Source of the DNA: JAGWRA01 sp035534615
GTDB lineage: Bacteria; Acidobacteriota; Vicinamibacteria; Vicinamibacterales; CAVVIG01
Assembly: GCA_035534615.1 (NCBI GenBank)
Contig: DATLRO010000136.1
Coordinates: 1-44,094, forward strand
Direction of reading: 5' to 3'
DNA length: 44,094 bases
The notes beneath the pieces were generated by a model. It made no database searches. It saw only the letters and a list, made by a program, of their open reading frames with translations, and was not told the DNA's origin. Shown in pieces: positions 14,886-23,681 of this stretch (the first letter of the stretch is position 1; every line of letters starts with the position of its first letter). The position numbers were made by a program, and so were the translations under genes.

Positions 14886-17800
14886 ATGACCGCGTCCACC
14901 GCCCGTCTGCACCTGATCGGGTTCGCCCTGCTCGCCGGCGCGCTCGCCGCCGGGCCGCAGGCCATCGGCCACGCGCAGCCGGCCGCCACGCCGGCCGCCG
15001 GCCTGCTGAAGGCCTTCACGTTCCGGCCGATCGGCCCGCCCAACAACGGGCGCGCCGATGCCGTCGCCGGCGTCCCCGGCCGGCCGGACATCTATTATGT
15101 CGGCGCCGCCGGCGGCGGCGTCTTCAAGACGACCGACGGCGGCCTCGACTGGCGGGCGGTCGCCACGCAGCTGCCGGTCTCGGCCGTGAACACGATCGCC
15201 GTCGCGGCCGGCGATCCGAACATCGTGTGGATCGGCACCGGCGAGACGTACCTGCGCGGCGACGTGTCGTGGGGCGACGGCGTGTACCGCTCGACCGACG
15301 CCGGCGCCACCTGGACGCACATGGGCCTGACCGACTGCCGGGCGGTGGCCCGGGTCGTCATCGATCCCCGCAACCCGGACACGGTGCTCGTCGCCTGCTT
15401 CGGGCACCAGTTCGGTCCGAGCAAGGAACGGGGCGTCTACCGGACCACCGACGGCGGCCGCCACTGGACGCAGGTCCTCTATCGCGACGACAAGACCGGC
15501 GCGATCGACCTCGCCATGGACCCGAACAACCCGCGGATCGTCTTCGCGACGCTGTGGCAGGCGTACCGGGCCCCGTGGGGGATGTACAGCGGCGGCCCCG
15601 GCAGCGGCCTGTTCCGATCGACCGATGAAGGCCGGACCTGGACGGAGATCACGGGCCACGGGCTGCCGACGGGCGAGCTCGGCAAGATGGGCGTGGCGGT
15701 CGCCCCCTCCGACTCGCAGCGCGTCTACGCCATCATCGAGGCGGCGAAGGGCGGCGGGCTCTACCGCTCGGACGACGGCGGCACGACGTGGCAGCTCGTC
15801 AACGCGACGCGCGCCATGACCCAGCGGCCGTTCTACTACATGCGCGTCATGGTCGCTCCCGACGACGCGAACCACGTGTACGTCCCGTCGGTGCCGTTCC
15901 TCCAGTCGCTCGACGGCGGACGGACGTTCCAGTTCGTGCCCGAGGGGGGCGACAACCACGATCTGTGGATCGATCCGACGAACGCGAAGCGGATGATTCT
16001 CGCCAACGACGGCGGCATCGGCATCACGACCAACGGCGGGAAGTCCTGGCTGAACCCGGACCTGCCGCTCGGCCAGTTCTACCACGTGGCGACCGACGAC
16101 CGGGTGCCGTACGACGTCTGCGGCGCGCAGCAGGACGCCGGCAGCGTCTGCGGCCCGAGCCGGAGCCTGTCGAACCATCTCTCGGACGGCGGGATCGCGC
16201 GGTCCGACTGGTACGACGTGGCGGGCGGCGAGAGCGGCTGGGTCGTGCCGGACCCGGTCGATCCGGACATCATCTGGGCCAGCGGCTACCAGGGGGACCT
16301 CACCCGCTTCGATCTGCGGACCAACGAGGCGCGGCACGTCAACGTGTGGCCCGAGGATTCCATGGGCTGGCCGGCCGACAAGCTGAAGTACCGCTTCCAG
16401 TGGACGACCCCGATCGCGATCTCGCCGGAGGATCACCACACGGTCTACGTCGGCGGCAACGTGCTGTTCCGGACGACCGACGGCGGCCAGAGCTGGACGC
16501 CGATCAGCCCGGATCTCACGCGCAACGACAAGACCAAGCAGGGGCGATCGGGCGGCATCACCGGCGACAACACCAGCGTCGAGTACTACGACACGATCTT
16601 TTCGATTGCCGAGTCGCCGAAGCAGGCGGGCGTCATCTGGGTCGGCACCAACGACGGACTCGTGCAGGTGACGCGGGACGGCGGCAGGACATGGAAGAAC
16701 GTCACCCCGAACATCCCGGACCTGCCGCCCTGGGGCGAGGTCGACAACATCGAGGCCTCCCCGTACGATCCGGGGACGGCGTACGTCCCGTTCGACTTCC
16801 ACAAGACGGACAACAACGCGCCGTACATCTACAAGACGACCGATTACGGCGCCACCTGGACGGCCATCCGCAGCAACCTGCCGGCCGACAGCAACGTCCA
16901 CGTGGTCCGCGAGGATCCGGTGCGCAAGGGCCTGCTCTACGCCGGGACCGAAACGGGCCTCTGGGTGTCGTTCGACGACGGCGCCCGCTGGGCGTCGCTG
17001 AAGAACAACCTGCCGACGGCGGCGGTGCACGACCTGGTCATCCAGCGGGCGGCGAACGATCTCGTCGTCGCGACCCACGGCCGCGGCTTCTGGATCCTCG
17101 ACGACCTGTCGGCGCTCCAGCAGCTGACGCCGGCCGTCACCGACAGCGCGCTGCACCTGTTTCACACGCGGCCGGCCTATCGCTTCCTCGGCGAGGCGCC
17201 GTTCCCCAATCCGAAGGCGTGGGGCCGCAATCCGCCGGCCGGCGCGGACATCACCTATTACCTGAAGGCCGCCCCGAAGGGGGACCTCACGATCACGATC
17301 AGCGACGCGCAGGGGCACGTGGTCCGCACGATCTCGTCGCGGCGGCCGGCAGGGGAAGCGGTGAATCCCCTGATGGCGATGTTCGGGTTCGGCCCGCCGC
17401 CGCCGGCGAGCGCCCACGAGGGCATCAACCGGACGGTCTGGAACCTGCGCTACGACGGCGCGGTCCGTTCGCCCGGCGCAATCGTCTGGCAGGCGGGCGG
17501 CCTGGAGGGTCCGTACGCGCTCCCCGGCACGTATCACGTGACGGTCGACGCGGATGGCCAGACGGCCACCGGCACGATCGAGGTCCGGGAGGACCCGCGA
17601 TCCAGGGTCCCGCCCGCCGACCTCCAGGCGCAGCTCCGGCTGTCGCTCGAGCTGCGCGGGCGGCTGAGCGCGGTGGCCCACATGATCACCGGCCTGCGGT
17701 CGGTCCGCGCCCAGGTGACGGCGCTGACCGGGACGCTGCACGGACGGGCGGACGCGGCGCCGGTGCTGGCGGCCGCGAAGGATCTCACCGGCCGGATCGA

Positions 17801-18077
17801 CGCGATCGAAGACGTCCTCACCGAACCCCAGGCGACCGAGCCGGAGGACGTGCTGCAGATCCCGATTCAGCTCTACAACAAGCTGAGCAGCCTGTCGGGC
17901 TGGGTGCAGTCGGGTGAAGGGGCGCCCACGAAGGGGATGATCGACGTGAACGCCGAGCTGGAGGCGCGGCTCAAGGCGGTGACGGCGCGGTACGACACGC
18001 TGATGCAGAAGGACATCGCGGCGTTCAACGACGTCGTCCGGCGCCAGCACATCTCGGCGATCGAGCCGCCGTCGTAA
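14886..18077 (+). CDS. Secreted BNR/VPS10-like beta-propeller protein (paralog 1)
   Basis: The protein has 1063 residues and starts at ATG 14886, 4 bases after a perfect AGGAGG (14876-14881); the frame is open from 14763 but lacks such a site. The N-terminus is a signal peptide (HLIGFALLAGALAAGPQAIGHA). The body carries at least ten Asp-box/BNR turns of the type S/T-x-D-x-G-x-T-W, for example STDAGATW, TTDGGRHW, STDEGRTW, SDDGGTTW, TTDGGQSW and TTDYGATW, spread over about residues 60-750, giving one or two beta-propellers as in sortilin/VPS10 and sialidase-like folds. A beta-rich module and a helical tail follow. No sialidase arginine triad is evident, so enzymatic activity is not assigned. 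It is expected to be periplasmic or extracellular. The next gene encodes a paralog of almost the same length. Confidence 0.85.
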   Translation: MTASTARLHLIGFALLAGALAAGPQAIGHAQPAATPAAGLLKAFTFRPIGPPNNGRADAVAGVPGRPDIYYVGAAGGGVFKTTDGGLDWRAVATQLPVSAVNTIAVAAGDPNIVWIGTGETYLRGDVSWGDGVYRSTDAGATWTHMGLTDCRAVARVVIDPRNPDTVLVACFGHQFGPSKERGVYRTTDGGRHWTQVLYRDDKTGAIDLAMDPNNPRIVFATLWQAYRAPWGMYSGGPGSGLFRSTDEGRTWTEITGHGLPTGELGKMGVAVAPSDSQRVYAIIEAAKGGGLYRSDDGGTTWQLVNATRAMTQRPFYYMRVMVAPDDANHVYVPSVPFLQSLDGGRTFQFVPEGGDNHDLWIDPTNAKRMILANDGGIGITTNGGKSWLNPDLPLGQFYHVATDDRVPYDVCGAQQDAGSVCGPSRSLSNHLSDGGIARSDWYDVAGGESGWVVPDPVDPDIIWASGYQGDLTRFDLRTNEARHVNVWPEDSMGWPADKLKYRFQWTTPIAISPEDHHTVYVGGNVLFRTTDGGQSWTPISPDLTRNDKTKQGRSGGITGDNTSVEYYDTIFSIAESPKQAGVIWVGTNDGLVQVTRDGGRTWKNVTPNIPDLPPWGEVDNIEASPYDPGTAYVPFDFHKTDNNAPYIYKTTDYGATWTAIRSNLPADSNVHVVREDPVRKGLLYAGTETGLWVSFDDGARWASLKNNLPTAAVHDLVIQRAANDLVVATHGRGFWILDDLSALQQLTPAVTDSALHLFHTRPAYRFLGEAPFPNPKAWGRNPPAGADITYYLKAAPKGDLTITISDAQGHVVRTISSRRPAGEAVNPLMAMFGFGPPPPASAHEGINRTVWNLRYDGAVRSPGAIVWQAGGLEGPYALPGTYHVTVDADGQTATGTIEVREDPRSRVPPADLQAQLRLSLELRGRLSAVAHMITGLRSVRAQVTALTGTLHGRADAAPVLAAAKDLTGRIDAIEDVLTEPQATEPEDVLQIPIQLYNKLSSLSGWVQSGEGAPTKGMIDVNAELEARLKAVTARYDTLMQKDIAAFNDVVRRQHISAIEPPS

Positions 18078-18098
18078 ACGGCGGCCCTGCAGGCCTGT

Positions 18099-18135
18099 CG
18101 TCCGGAGGCCGGGGCCGGAGCCCGGCCTCCGGACG
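18099..18135. terminator. 15-bp perfect hairpin between the two propeller genes
   Basis: The left arm 18099-18113 (CGTCCGGAGGCCGGG) pairs perfectly with 18121-18135; the loop is GCCGGAG. It lies 22 bases after the paralog 1 stop. No T-run follows, so it may be an attenuator, an RNA-stabilising hairpin or a rho-assisted terminator. A second, smaller hairpin lies at 18154-18171. Confidence 0.55.
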
Positions 18136-18153
18136 TGTCACCGGGTCCGTCGC

Positions 18154-18171
18154 GCCGGGCGTCAGCCCGGC
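18154..18171. terminator. Second hairpin between the propeller genes
   Basis: The arms GCCGGGC (18154-18160) and GCCCGGC (18165-18171) are perfect, with the four-base loop GTCA. It ends 21 bases before the paralog 2 start codon, so in RNA it could affect ribosome access as well as transcription. Confidence 0.4.
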
Positions 18172-18192
18172 GTCATCCCGCCGAGGTGTGCG

Positions 18193-21100
18193 ATGACGAA
18201 GCTCTGTCTCAGTGTGCTCCTGGCGCTGTCGCTCGGGCCGGCGGCACCGGGCGCGCGGGCCGCGGCCGCGCCGTCGCGGCTCGTGGCGGATCTGCACTGG
18301 CGCAGCGTCGGCCCGGCCATCATGGGCGGACGGATCGACGACATCGTCGCCGATCCCGGCCATCCGGCGGTCATCTACGTCGGGGCGGCGACGGGCGGCA
18401 TCTGGAAGACGGTCAACGGCGGTACGACCTGGAGGCCGATCTTCGACGATGCCGGCACGACGTCGATCGGCGCACTGGCCATGGCGCCGTCGAATCCGCA
18501 GATCATCTGGGCGGGCACGGGAGAAGCGAACAACCGCCAGAGCTCGTCGTGGGGCAACGGCGTCTGGAAGTCGACCGACAGCGGCCGGACCTGGACGCAC
18601 ATGGGGCTGGACGACACGCAGCACATCGGGCGGATCGTCATCGATCCGCGCAATCCCGACGTCGTGTACGTCGCCGCGCTCGGCCACCTCTGGGGGCCCA
18701 ACCGGGAGCGCGGCCTGTTCAAGACGACCGACGGAGGCCGCACCTGGACGAACACGAAGTTCATCGACGAGAACACCGGGTTCGTCGACGTCGTCATGGA
18801 CCCGACGAATCCGCTGGTGCTGTATGCGGCCGCGTACCAGCGCCGGCGGACGCCCTGGGGGTTCGACGGCGGCGGCCCGGGCAGCGGCCTGTACAAGACG
18901 ACCGACGCCGGCCGGACGTGGACGAAGCTCGCCGGCGGACTCCCGGCCGGCGACACGGGGCGCATCGGCCTCGCCATCTACGCGCGGAATCCGAACGTGG
19001 TGTACGCGTCGGTCGAGAACGCCGATGGCGGCGTGTTCCGCTCCGACGACGCCGGCCGCACCTGGACGCGGATGAGCCCTCTGGCGCCGCGCCCCTCGTA
19101 CTTCAGCCAGATCCGGATCGATCCGGAGGACGACCGGCGGATCTACCTGCTCGGCAGCCCGCTGTACGTCTCCGACGACGGCGGGAGGACGTTCCGGTCG
19201 GACGGGGCGCGGAACGTCCACGTGGATCACCATGCGATGTGGATCGATCCGCACCGCCCGTCGTTCATCGTCCTCGGCAACGACGGCGGTGTCTGGATGT
19301 CGTGGGATCGCGCGCGGACGTGGCGCCGGTTCAACAACATTCCGCTGGGCCAGGTCTACATCGTGAGTGCGGACCGGGCCGATCCGTACCGGCTGTACGC
19401 CGGCCTGCAGGACAACGGCGTGTGGGAAGGGCCGAGCGCGACCTGGCACCGCGTGGGCCCGCTCAACGACGACTGGATCCAGGTCGACGGCGGCGACGGC
19501 ATGTACGTCACCGCCGATCCCGATGACCCGACGACCGCCTACGTCGAGATGCAGGACGGGCGGCTCATGCGGTTCGACGACCGCTCCGGTGAGGTGAAGG
19601 CGATCGATCCCTACGTCCACGAGCTGGAAGGCGCCGGCACGCCGGGCAGGGGCCCGGCCCTGATGCGCTTCAACTGGACCACGCCGATTCTGATTTCGCC
19701 GGAGAACCATCTGACGCTGTACCTGGCGGGCAACCGGGTCTGGAAGTCGCTCGATCGCGGCGACACGTGGTTCCCGATCAGCCCCGATCTCAGCCGCGGG
19801 ATCGATCGGGACACGCTGCCGATCATGGGCGTGCGGCCGTCGCCGCACACGCTCAGCCTGAACGACGGCGTCTCGTCGTACGGCAACGCCACCACGCTGG
19901 CCGAATCGCCGGTCACGCCCGGCCTCCTGGTCGTCGGCATGGACGACGGCAACGTGCAGATGACCTCGGACGGGGGCGTCCGGTGGACCAACGTCACGTC
20001 GCGGTTTCCCGGCCTGCCGGCCGGCGCCGCCCCCAGCCGGGTCGTCCTGTCGCGGTTTGCCGCCGGGCGGATGTACGTCACGTTCGACAACCACCGCCAG
20101 GACGACTTCCACGCGTACGTCTACACGAGCGCCGACGGCGGCGCGAGCTGGACGTCGCTCGCCGGGTCGCTGCCGGCGGTGCCGGTGCGGACCATCCAGG
20201 AGGATCCGCGGAACGGGGACCTGCTGTTCCTCGGCACGGAGGATGCCGTGTGGGTCTCGCTGGACCGCGGCCGCTCGTGGTTCCGCCTGAAGAACGATCT
20301 GCCCGACGTGCCGGTGCCAGACATCGAGATCCAGCCGCGCGATCACGATCTGATCCTCGGCACGCACGGCCGCGGCATCTACATCATGGACATCGCGCCG
20401 CTCGAGGAGCTCGATGCGCAGGTGCTGTCGGCGCCGGCGTACCTGTTTCCGCCGCAGCGCGCCGTGACGTTCAACGACCTCGAGCACCGCGACTTCCTGG
20501 CGCAGGCGGTCTACGTCGGCGCGAACCCGGCGTACGGCGCCACGCTCGACTACTATCTCGACCGGGCGGCGCCGGAGGCCACGCTGCGCATCACGGCGCC
20601 GGACGGCCGCGTGGTCCGCGAACTGACGGCGTCCGGCGCGCCGGGGCTGCACCGGGTCGTCTGGGATCTGCGGCTCGCGCCCCCGCCTCCGCTCCCCCGC
20701 CCCGCCGCGCCCGGCGTGGACACGCAGGCGCGACCTCCCGAGAGCACGCTGGCGCGGATCCCGGGCGACTACGGCGGCGGCGGCGACCCGACGGGCGGCG
20801 AGGCCGGCGGCGAGCCGCTCGTGACGCTCGGCCCGGCCGTCCTGCCTGGACGCTACACCGTGACGCTCACGGCCGGCGCCGCCGAATCGCGCGCCGCGCT
20901 GGAGATCGCCGGCGACCCGCGCGTCCGCGCGACCGAAGGGGACCGCGCGCGGCAGTTCCGCTTCCTGATGAGCGTCTACCGCGCCCAGCAGGCCGCCGGA
21001 CCGGCCGCCGACGCCGCGCTGCGGCTGCACACGGAGCTGACGGCGCTCGTGGAGGCGCTCGACCGGTCCGGGACGGCGCCGGCCGCCGTGAAGACCGCCG

Positions 21101-21393
21101 CTGGCGATCTGCGAAGCGCCATCAGCACCCTGCAGCGCGGCATCGGGCGCGGCGCAGGCCGCCTCGGCGGCCTCGAACGCGGCGTGGGCCGCTCGACCTC
21201 GCGGCCGACGGCGGCGCAGGAAGCCGAACTGGCCGACCTGCTGGCGCAGCTCAAATCGTCGATCGATGCGCTGGACGAGGCGATCGCGACCAGGGTGCCG
21301 CAGCTCAACCGGCAGCTCGACGGGGCCTCGATGCCGCCCGGCGTGCCGCGGCTCACCATCCCCGGACCGGTGAAATGGCCGGACGGGCAGTGA
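18193..21393 (+). CDS. Secreted BNR/VPS10-like beta-propeller protein (paralog 2)
   Basis: The protein has 1066 residues from ATG 18193, with GAGGTG upstream. The signal peptide is LCLSVLLALSLGPAAPGARA. The architecture repeats paralog 1: a first block close to SVGPAIMGGRIDDIVADPGHPAVIYVGAATGGIWKT, the landmark HIGRIVIDPRNPDVVYVAALGHLWGPNRERGLFKTTDGG, and repeated Asp boxes (STDSGRTW, TTDGGRTW, TTDAGRTW, SDDAGRTW, SLDRGDTW). A beta-sandwich-like part and a Gly/Pro/Thr-rich linker (about 840-890) follow, then a helical C-terminus. The two paralogs align block by block, so they arose by duplication, but they are well diverged. No catalytic set is recognised. Likely periplasmic or extracellular, perhaps binding proteins or peptides as VPS10-type propellers do; the ligand is unknown. 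Confidence 0.85.
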   Translation: MTKLCLSVLLALSLGPAAPGARAAAAPSRLVADLHWRSVGPAIMGGRIDDIVADPGHPAVIYVGAATGGIWKTVNGGTTWRPIFDDAGTTSIGALAMAPSNPQIIWAGTGEANNRQSSSWGNGVWKSTDSGRTWTHMGLDDTQHIGRIVIDPRNPDVVYVAALGHLWGPNRERGLFKTTDGGRTWTNTKFIDENTGFVDVVMDPTNPLVLYAAAYQRRRTPWGFDGGGPGSGLYKTTDAGRTWTKLAGGLPAGDTGRIGLAIYARNPNVVYASVENADGGVFRSDDAGRTWTRMSPLAPRPSYFSQIRIDPEDDRRIYLLGSPLYVSDDGGRTFRSDGARNVHVDHHAMWIDPHRPSFIVLGNDGGVWMSWDRARTWRRFNNIPLGQVYIVSADRADPYRLYAGLQDNGVWEGPSATWHRVGPLNDDWIQVDGGDGMYVTADPDDPTTAYVEMQDGRLMRFDDRSGEVKAIDPYVHELEGAGTPGRGPALMRFNWTTPILISPENHLTLYLAGNRVWKSLDRGDTWFPISPDLSRGIDRDTLPIMGVRPSPHTLSLNDGVSSYGNATTLAESPVTPGLLVVGMDDGNVQMTSDGGVRWTNVTSRFPGLPAGAAPSRVVLSRFAAGRMYVTFDNHRQDDFHAYVYTSADGGASWTSLAGSLPAVPVRTIQEDPRNGDLLFLGTEDAVWVSLDRGRSWFRLKNDLPDVPVPDIEIQPRDHDLILGTHGRGIYIMDIAPLEELDAQVLSAPAYLFPPQRAVTFNDLEHRDFLAQAVYVGANPAYGATLDYYLDRAAPEATLRITAPDGRVVRELTASGAPGLHRVVWDLRLAPPPPLPRPAAPGVDTQARPPESTLARIPGDYGGGGDPTGGEAGGEPLVTLGPAVLPGRYTVTLTAGAAESRAALEIAGDPRVRATEGDRARQFRFLMSVYRAQQAAGPAADAALRLHTELTALVEALDRSGTAPAAVKTAAGDLRSAISTLQRGIGRGAGRLGGLERGVGRSTSRPTAAQEAELADLLAQLKSSIDALDEAIATRVPQLNRQLDGASMPPGVPRLTIPGPVKWPDGQ

Positions 21394-21487
21394 CCCGGCA
21401 CGGGTCGACGGCCGGCGGGCCGGACGATATCATCGTCACCACGTCCGGCAGGGCCGGTGCGCGGGACACCCAAGGGAGGGAGCGTCG

Positions 21488-23191
21488 ATGAAAACGGGCT
21501 GGCGGTGGATGACGGCGGTCGCCCTCGCCGCGGCGGCCGCGGGCGGCGCCGTGGCGGCCGACACGGCCGCCCCGGGTCTGGCGGCGGTCCGCTTCGAGCT
21601 GGCCTTTCCCGCGAGCGTCCGCGCCACGGCGACCAACGGGCGGCTGTTCGTGATCCTGTCGAAGACGGCGACGCCGGAGCCGCGCCTCCAGATCAGAGAG
21701 TATTCCGGGCTCGCGCCATTCTTCGGCACGGACATCGACGGCCTGCGCCCGGGCCGGTGGGCCGTGCTCGACGACACCGCCGTCGGGTACCCGTACGACC
21801 AGCTCGACCGCCTGCCGGCCGGCGACTACTACGTGCAGGGCCTGTTCGACATCTACACGACGTTCCATCGCGCGGACGGACACGTCGTCCGGATGCACAT
21901 GGATCACTGGGAGGGCCAGCAGTTCACGATCTCCCCCGGCAACCTGTACAGCGAGCCGCGCCTGGTGCATCTCGATGCCGGCCGCGGGCCGCAGACCATC
22001 CGGATCACGCTCGACAAGGTCATCCCGCCGATCCCGATGCCGCCGGACACCGCCTACGTGAAGCACATCCGGTTCCAGAGCCCGCTGCTCACGAAGTTCT
22101 GGGGGCATCCGATCGACATCGGCGCGACGGTGCTGCTGCCGCGCGGCTACGCGACGAACACGGCGGTCCGCTATCCGGTCGACTACGAGCAGGGCCATTT
22201 CTCGACCGCGGCGCCCGGGCATTTCGAGGAGCCGGTGGCCCTTCCGCCCGGCGCCGACGCGCGCCTGCGCGGGCGGGCGGAGGCGGAAGACGCGTTCACG
22301 CGCGCCTGGCTGTCGGACGGCTTCCCGCGGATGCTCTACGTGACGTTCCAGCACCCGACGCCGTACTACGACGACTCGTACGCCGTCGACTCGCCGAACG
22401 TCGGCCCGTACGGGCAGGCGATCACGCAGGAGCTCATCCCGTACATCGACGCGCACTTCCGGACGATCGCGCAGCCGTACGCGCGGGTGGTGTCGGGCGG
22501 GTCGACCGGCGGCTGGGAGTCGCTGGCCCTCCAGATCTTCCACCCGGACTTCTTCGGCGGGACGTACTCCTACTGCCCCGATCCGGTCGACTTCCACGCG
22601 TTCCAGATCGTGGACATCTACGACTGGCCGAACGCCTGGTTCCGGCAGGTCGACGGGATCACCGTCCCGCTGCCGGGCATGCGCAACACCAGCGGGGTCG
22701 TCCTCAACACGATGCAGCAGGAGATGAACTACGAGCGGGCGCGCGGGGATCAGGGGCGCTCAGGCGAGCAATGGGACGTCTGGGAGGCGGTGTTCGGTCC
22801 GGTGGGCGACCACGGGTACTTCCAGCCGCTGATCAATCCGCAGACCGGCGCCATCGATCCGCAGGTGGCCGCCTACTGGCGCGACCACATGGACCTGACC
22901 CACTACCTGAAGACGCATTGGGCCGAGGTGGGCCCGCAGCTGGCGGGCAAGCTGCATATCTGGGTCGGCGACATGGACACGTACTACCTGAACAACGCGG
23001 TCCACCTGCTGGACGACTATCTGGCGACCACGACCGACCCGCCCTACGGGGGCAGCATCATGTACGGGCCGCACGAGCCGCATTGCTGGGCAGGACCGCT
23101 GCCGCTCGCCGGTCGCCTCGAGCTGATGGCGCAGGATATCGCGGCGCACGCGCCGCGGGACGCCGACCTGGCCTGGTGGCGCGGCCGCTGA
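21488..23191 (+). CDS. Secreted esterase-like alpha/beta hydrolase
   Basis: The protein has 567 residues from ATG 21488, with GGGAGG 6-11 bases upstream. The signal peptide is WMTAVALAAAAAGGAVAA. An N-terminal beta-rich domain (residues 30-180) precedes an esterase-D-like domain. The nucleophile elbow is GGSTGG with Ser339. An acidic residue is likely in WVGDMDTYY (Asp495 or Asp497), and the catalytic His is in GPHEPHCW (His529 or His532). The middle block GPYGQAITQELIPYIDAHFRTI is typical of the putative esterase family that includes enterochelin and feruloyl esterases. The substrate is unknown. The gene follows the second propeller gene by 94 bases on the same strand, so the three secreted proteins may form a unit. 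Confidence 0.8.
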   Translation: MKTGWRWMTAVALAAAAAGGAVAADTAAPGLAAVRFELAFPASVRATATNGRLFVILSKTATPEPRLQIREYSGLAPFFGTDIDGLRPGRWAVLDDTAVGYPYDQLDRLPAGDYYVQGLFDIYTTFHRADGHVVRMHMDHWEGQQFTISPGNLYSEPRLVHLDAGRGPQTIRITLDKVIPPIPMPPDTAYVKHIRFQSPLLTKFWGHPIDIGATVLLPRGYATNTAVRYPVDYEQGHFSTAAPGHFEEPVALPPGADARLRGRAEAEDAFTRAWLSDGFPRMLYVTFQHPTPYYDDSYAVDSPNVGPYGQAITQELIPYIDAHFRTIAQPYARVVSGGSTGGWESLALQIFHPDFFGGTYSYCPDPVDFHAFQIVDIYDWPNAWFRQVDGITVPLPGMRNTSGVVLNTMQQEMNYERARGDQGRSGEQWDVWEAVFGPVGDHGYFQPLINPQTGAIDPQVAAYWRDHMDLTHYLKTHWAEVGPQLAGKLHIWVGDMDTYYLNNAVHLLDDYLATTTDPPYGGSIMYGPHEPHCWAGPLPLAGRLELMAQDIAAHAPRDADLAWWRGR

Positions 23192-23205
23192 GGCCGGCCC
23201 GCGCG

Positions 23206-23475
23206 TTACTTGTCGACCAGCACCATCGTCTCGGCGATCCGCCGGTCCAGCTCTTCGATCGCCTTCGAAATCTGGTGCCGCCTGGCGTCGTGCGCCGTGT
23301 GTTCGAACTGGCGGTTCAGATCGGTCCGCGCGAGCTTCAGCGATTCCAGCGTGCGCACGTGCTCGGGGTTTCTGATCAGCCCCCCGTTGCGACCCGCCCG
23401 CGCCCGCTCCAGATCGTCCATCCGCTCCTGAATGCGGGCATCCGCGTCGATCAGGCCTTCTCCACCATCACCCAT
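23206..23475 (-). CDS. Small helical coiled-coil protein, function unknown
   Basis: The product has 89 residues from ATG 23475; the frame is open to an ATG at 23496, but the ribosome-binding site GAGG at 23484-23481 sits at the right distance only for 23475. The protein is almost entirely helical, with heptad-like stretches RIQERMDDLERARA, LESLKLARTDLNRQFEHTAHDARRHQISKAIEELDRRIAETMVLV. It has no cysteine, signal or membrane segment. It is convergent with the esterase gene (14-base gap). I do not recognise a family. Confidence 0.65.
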   Translation of the reverse strand: MGDGGEGLIDADARIQERMDDLERARAGRNGGLIRNPEHVRTLESLKLARTDLNRQFEHTAHDARRHQISKAIEELDRRIAETMVLVDK

Positions 23476-23480
23476 TATGT

Positions 23481-23484
23481 CCTC
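23481..23484 (-). promoter_or_regulatory. Ribosome-binding site that decides the start of the small helical protein
   Basis: GAGG on the minus strand, 5 bases before ATG 23475. The upstream ATG at 23496 has no comparable site and would contain this one inside its coding sequence. Confidence 0.6.
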
Positions 23485-23681
23485 GTGCGCGACCATCGCA
23501 GGGCGGGCAGCTGCGGATCGTCATAGAGCGCGTGTCCGGCCGCGCAGAGGTGCGCGTCCCGCCGTGGTGACCGCGCGGCATCGGCGCACCGCGGGATCCC
23601 CAACCACTCATTATACCGTCTCTGGAGGCGGCGTGGGCAGGCGGCGGAGAACGGACGGCCCGCGCGCGCGGCGCGCGCCGC

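Noticed and set aside
14832..18050. A 1072-codon minus-strand frame opposite the first propeller gene, and a 1001-codon one at 18025-21030
   Set aside because: Both are composition shadows of genes with signal peptides, ribosome-binding sites and repeated Asp boxes on the plus strand.
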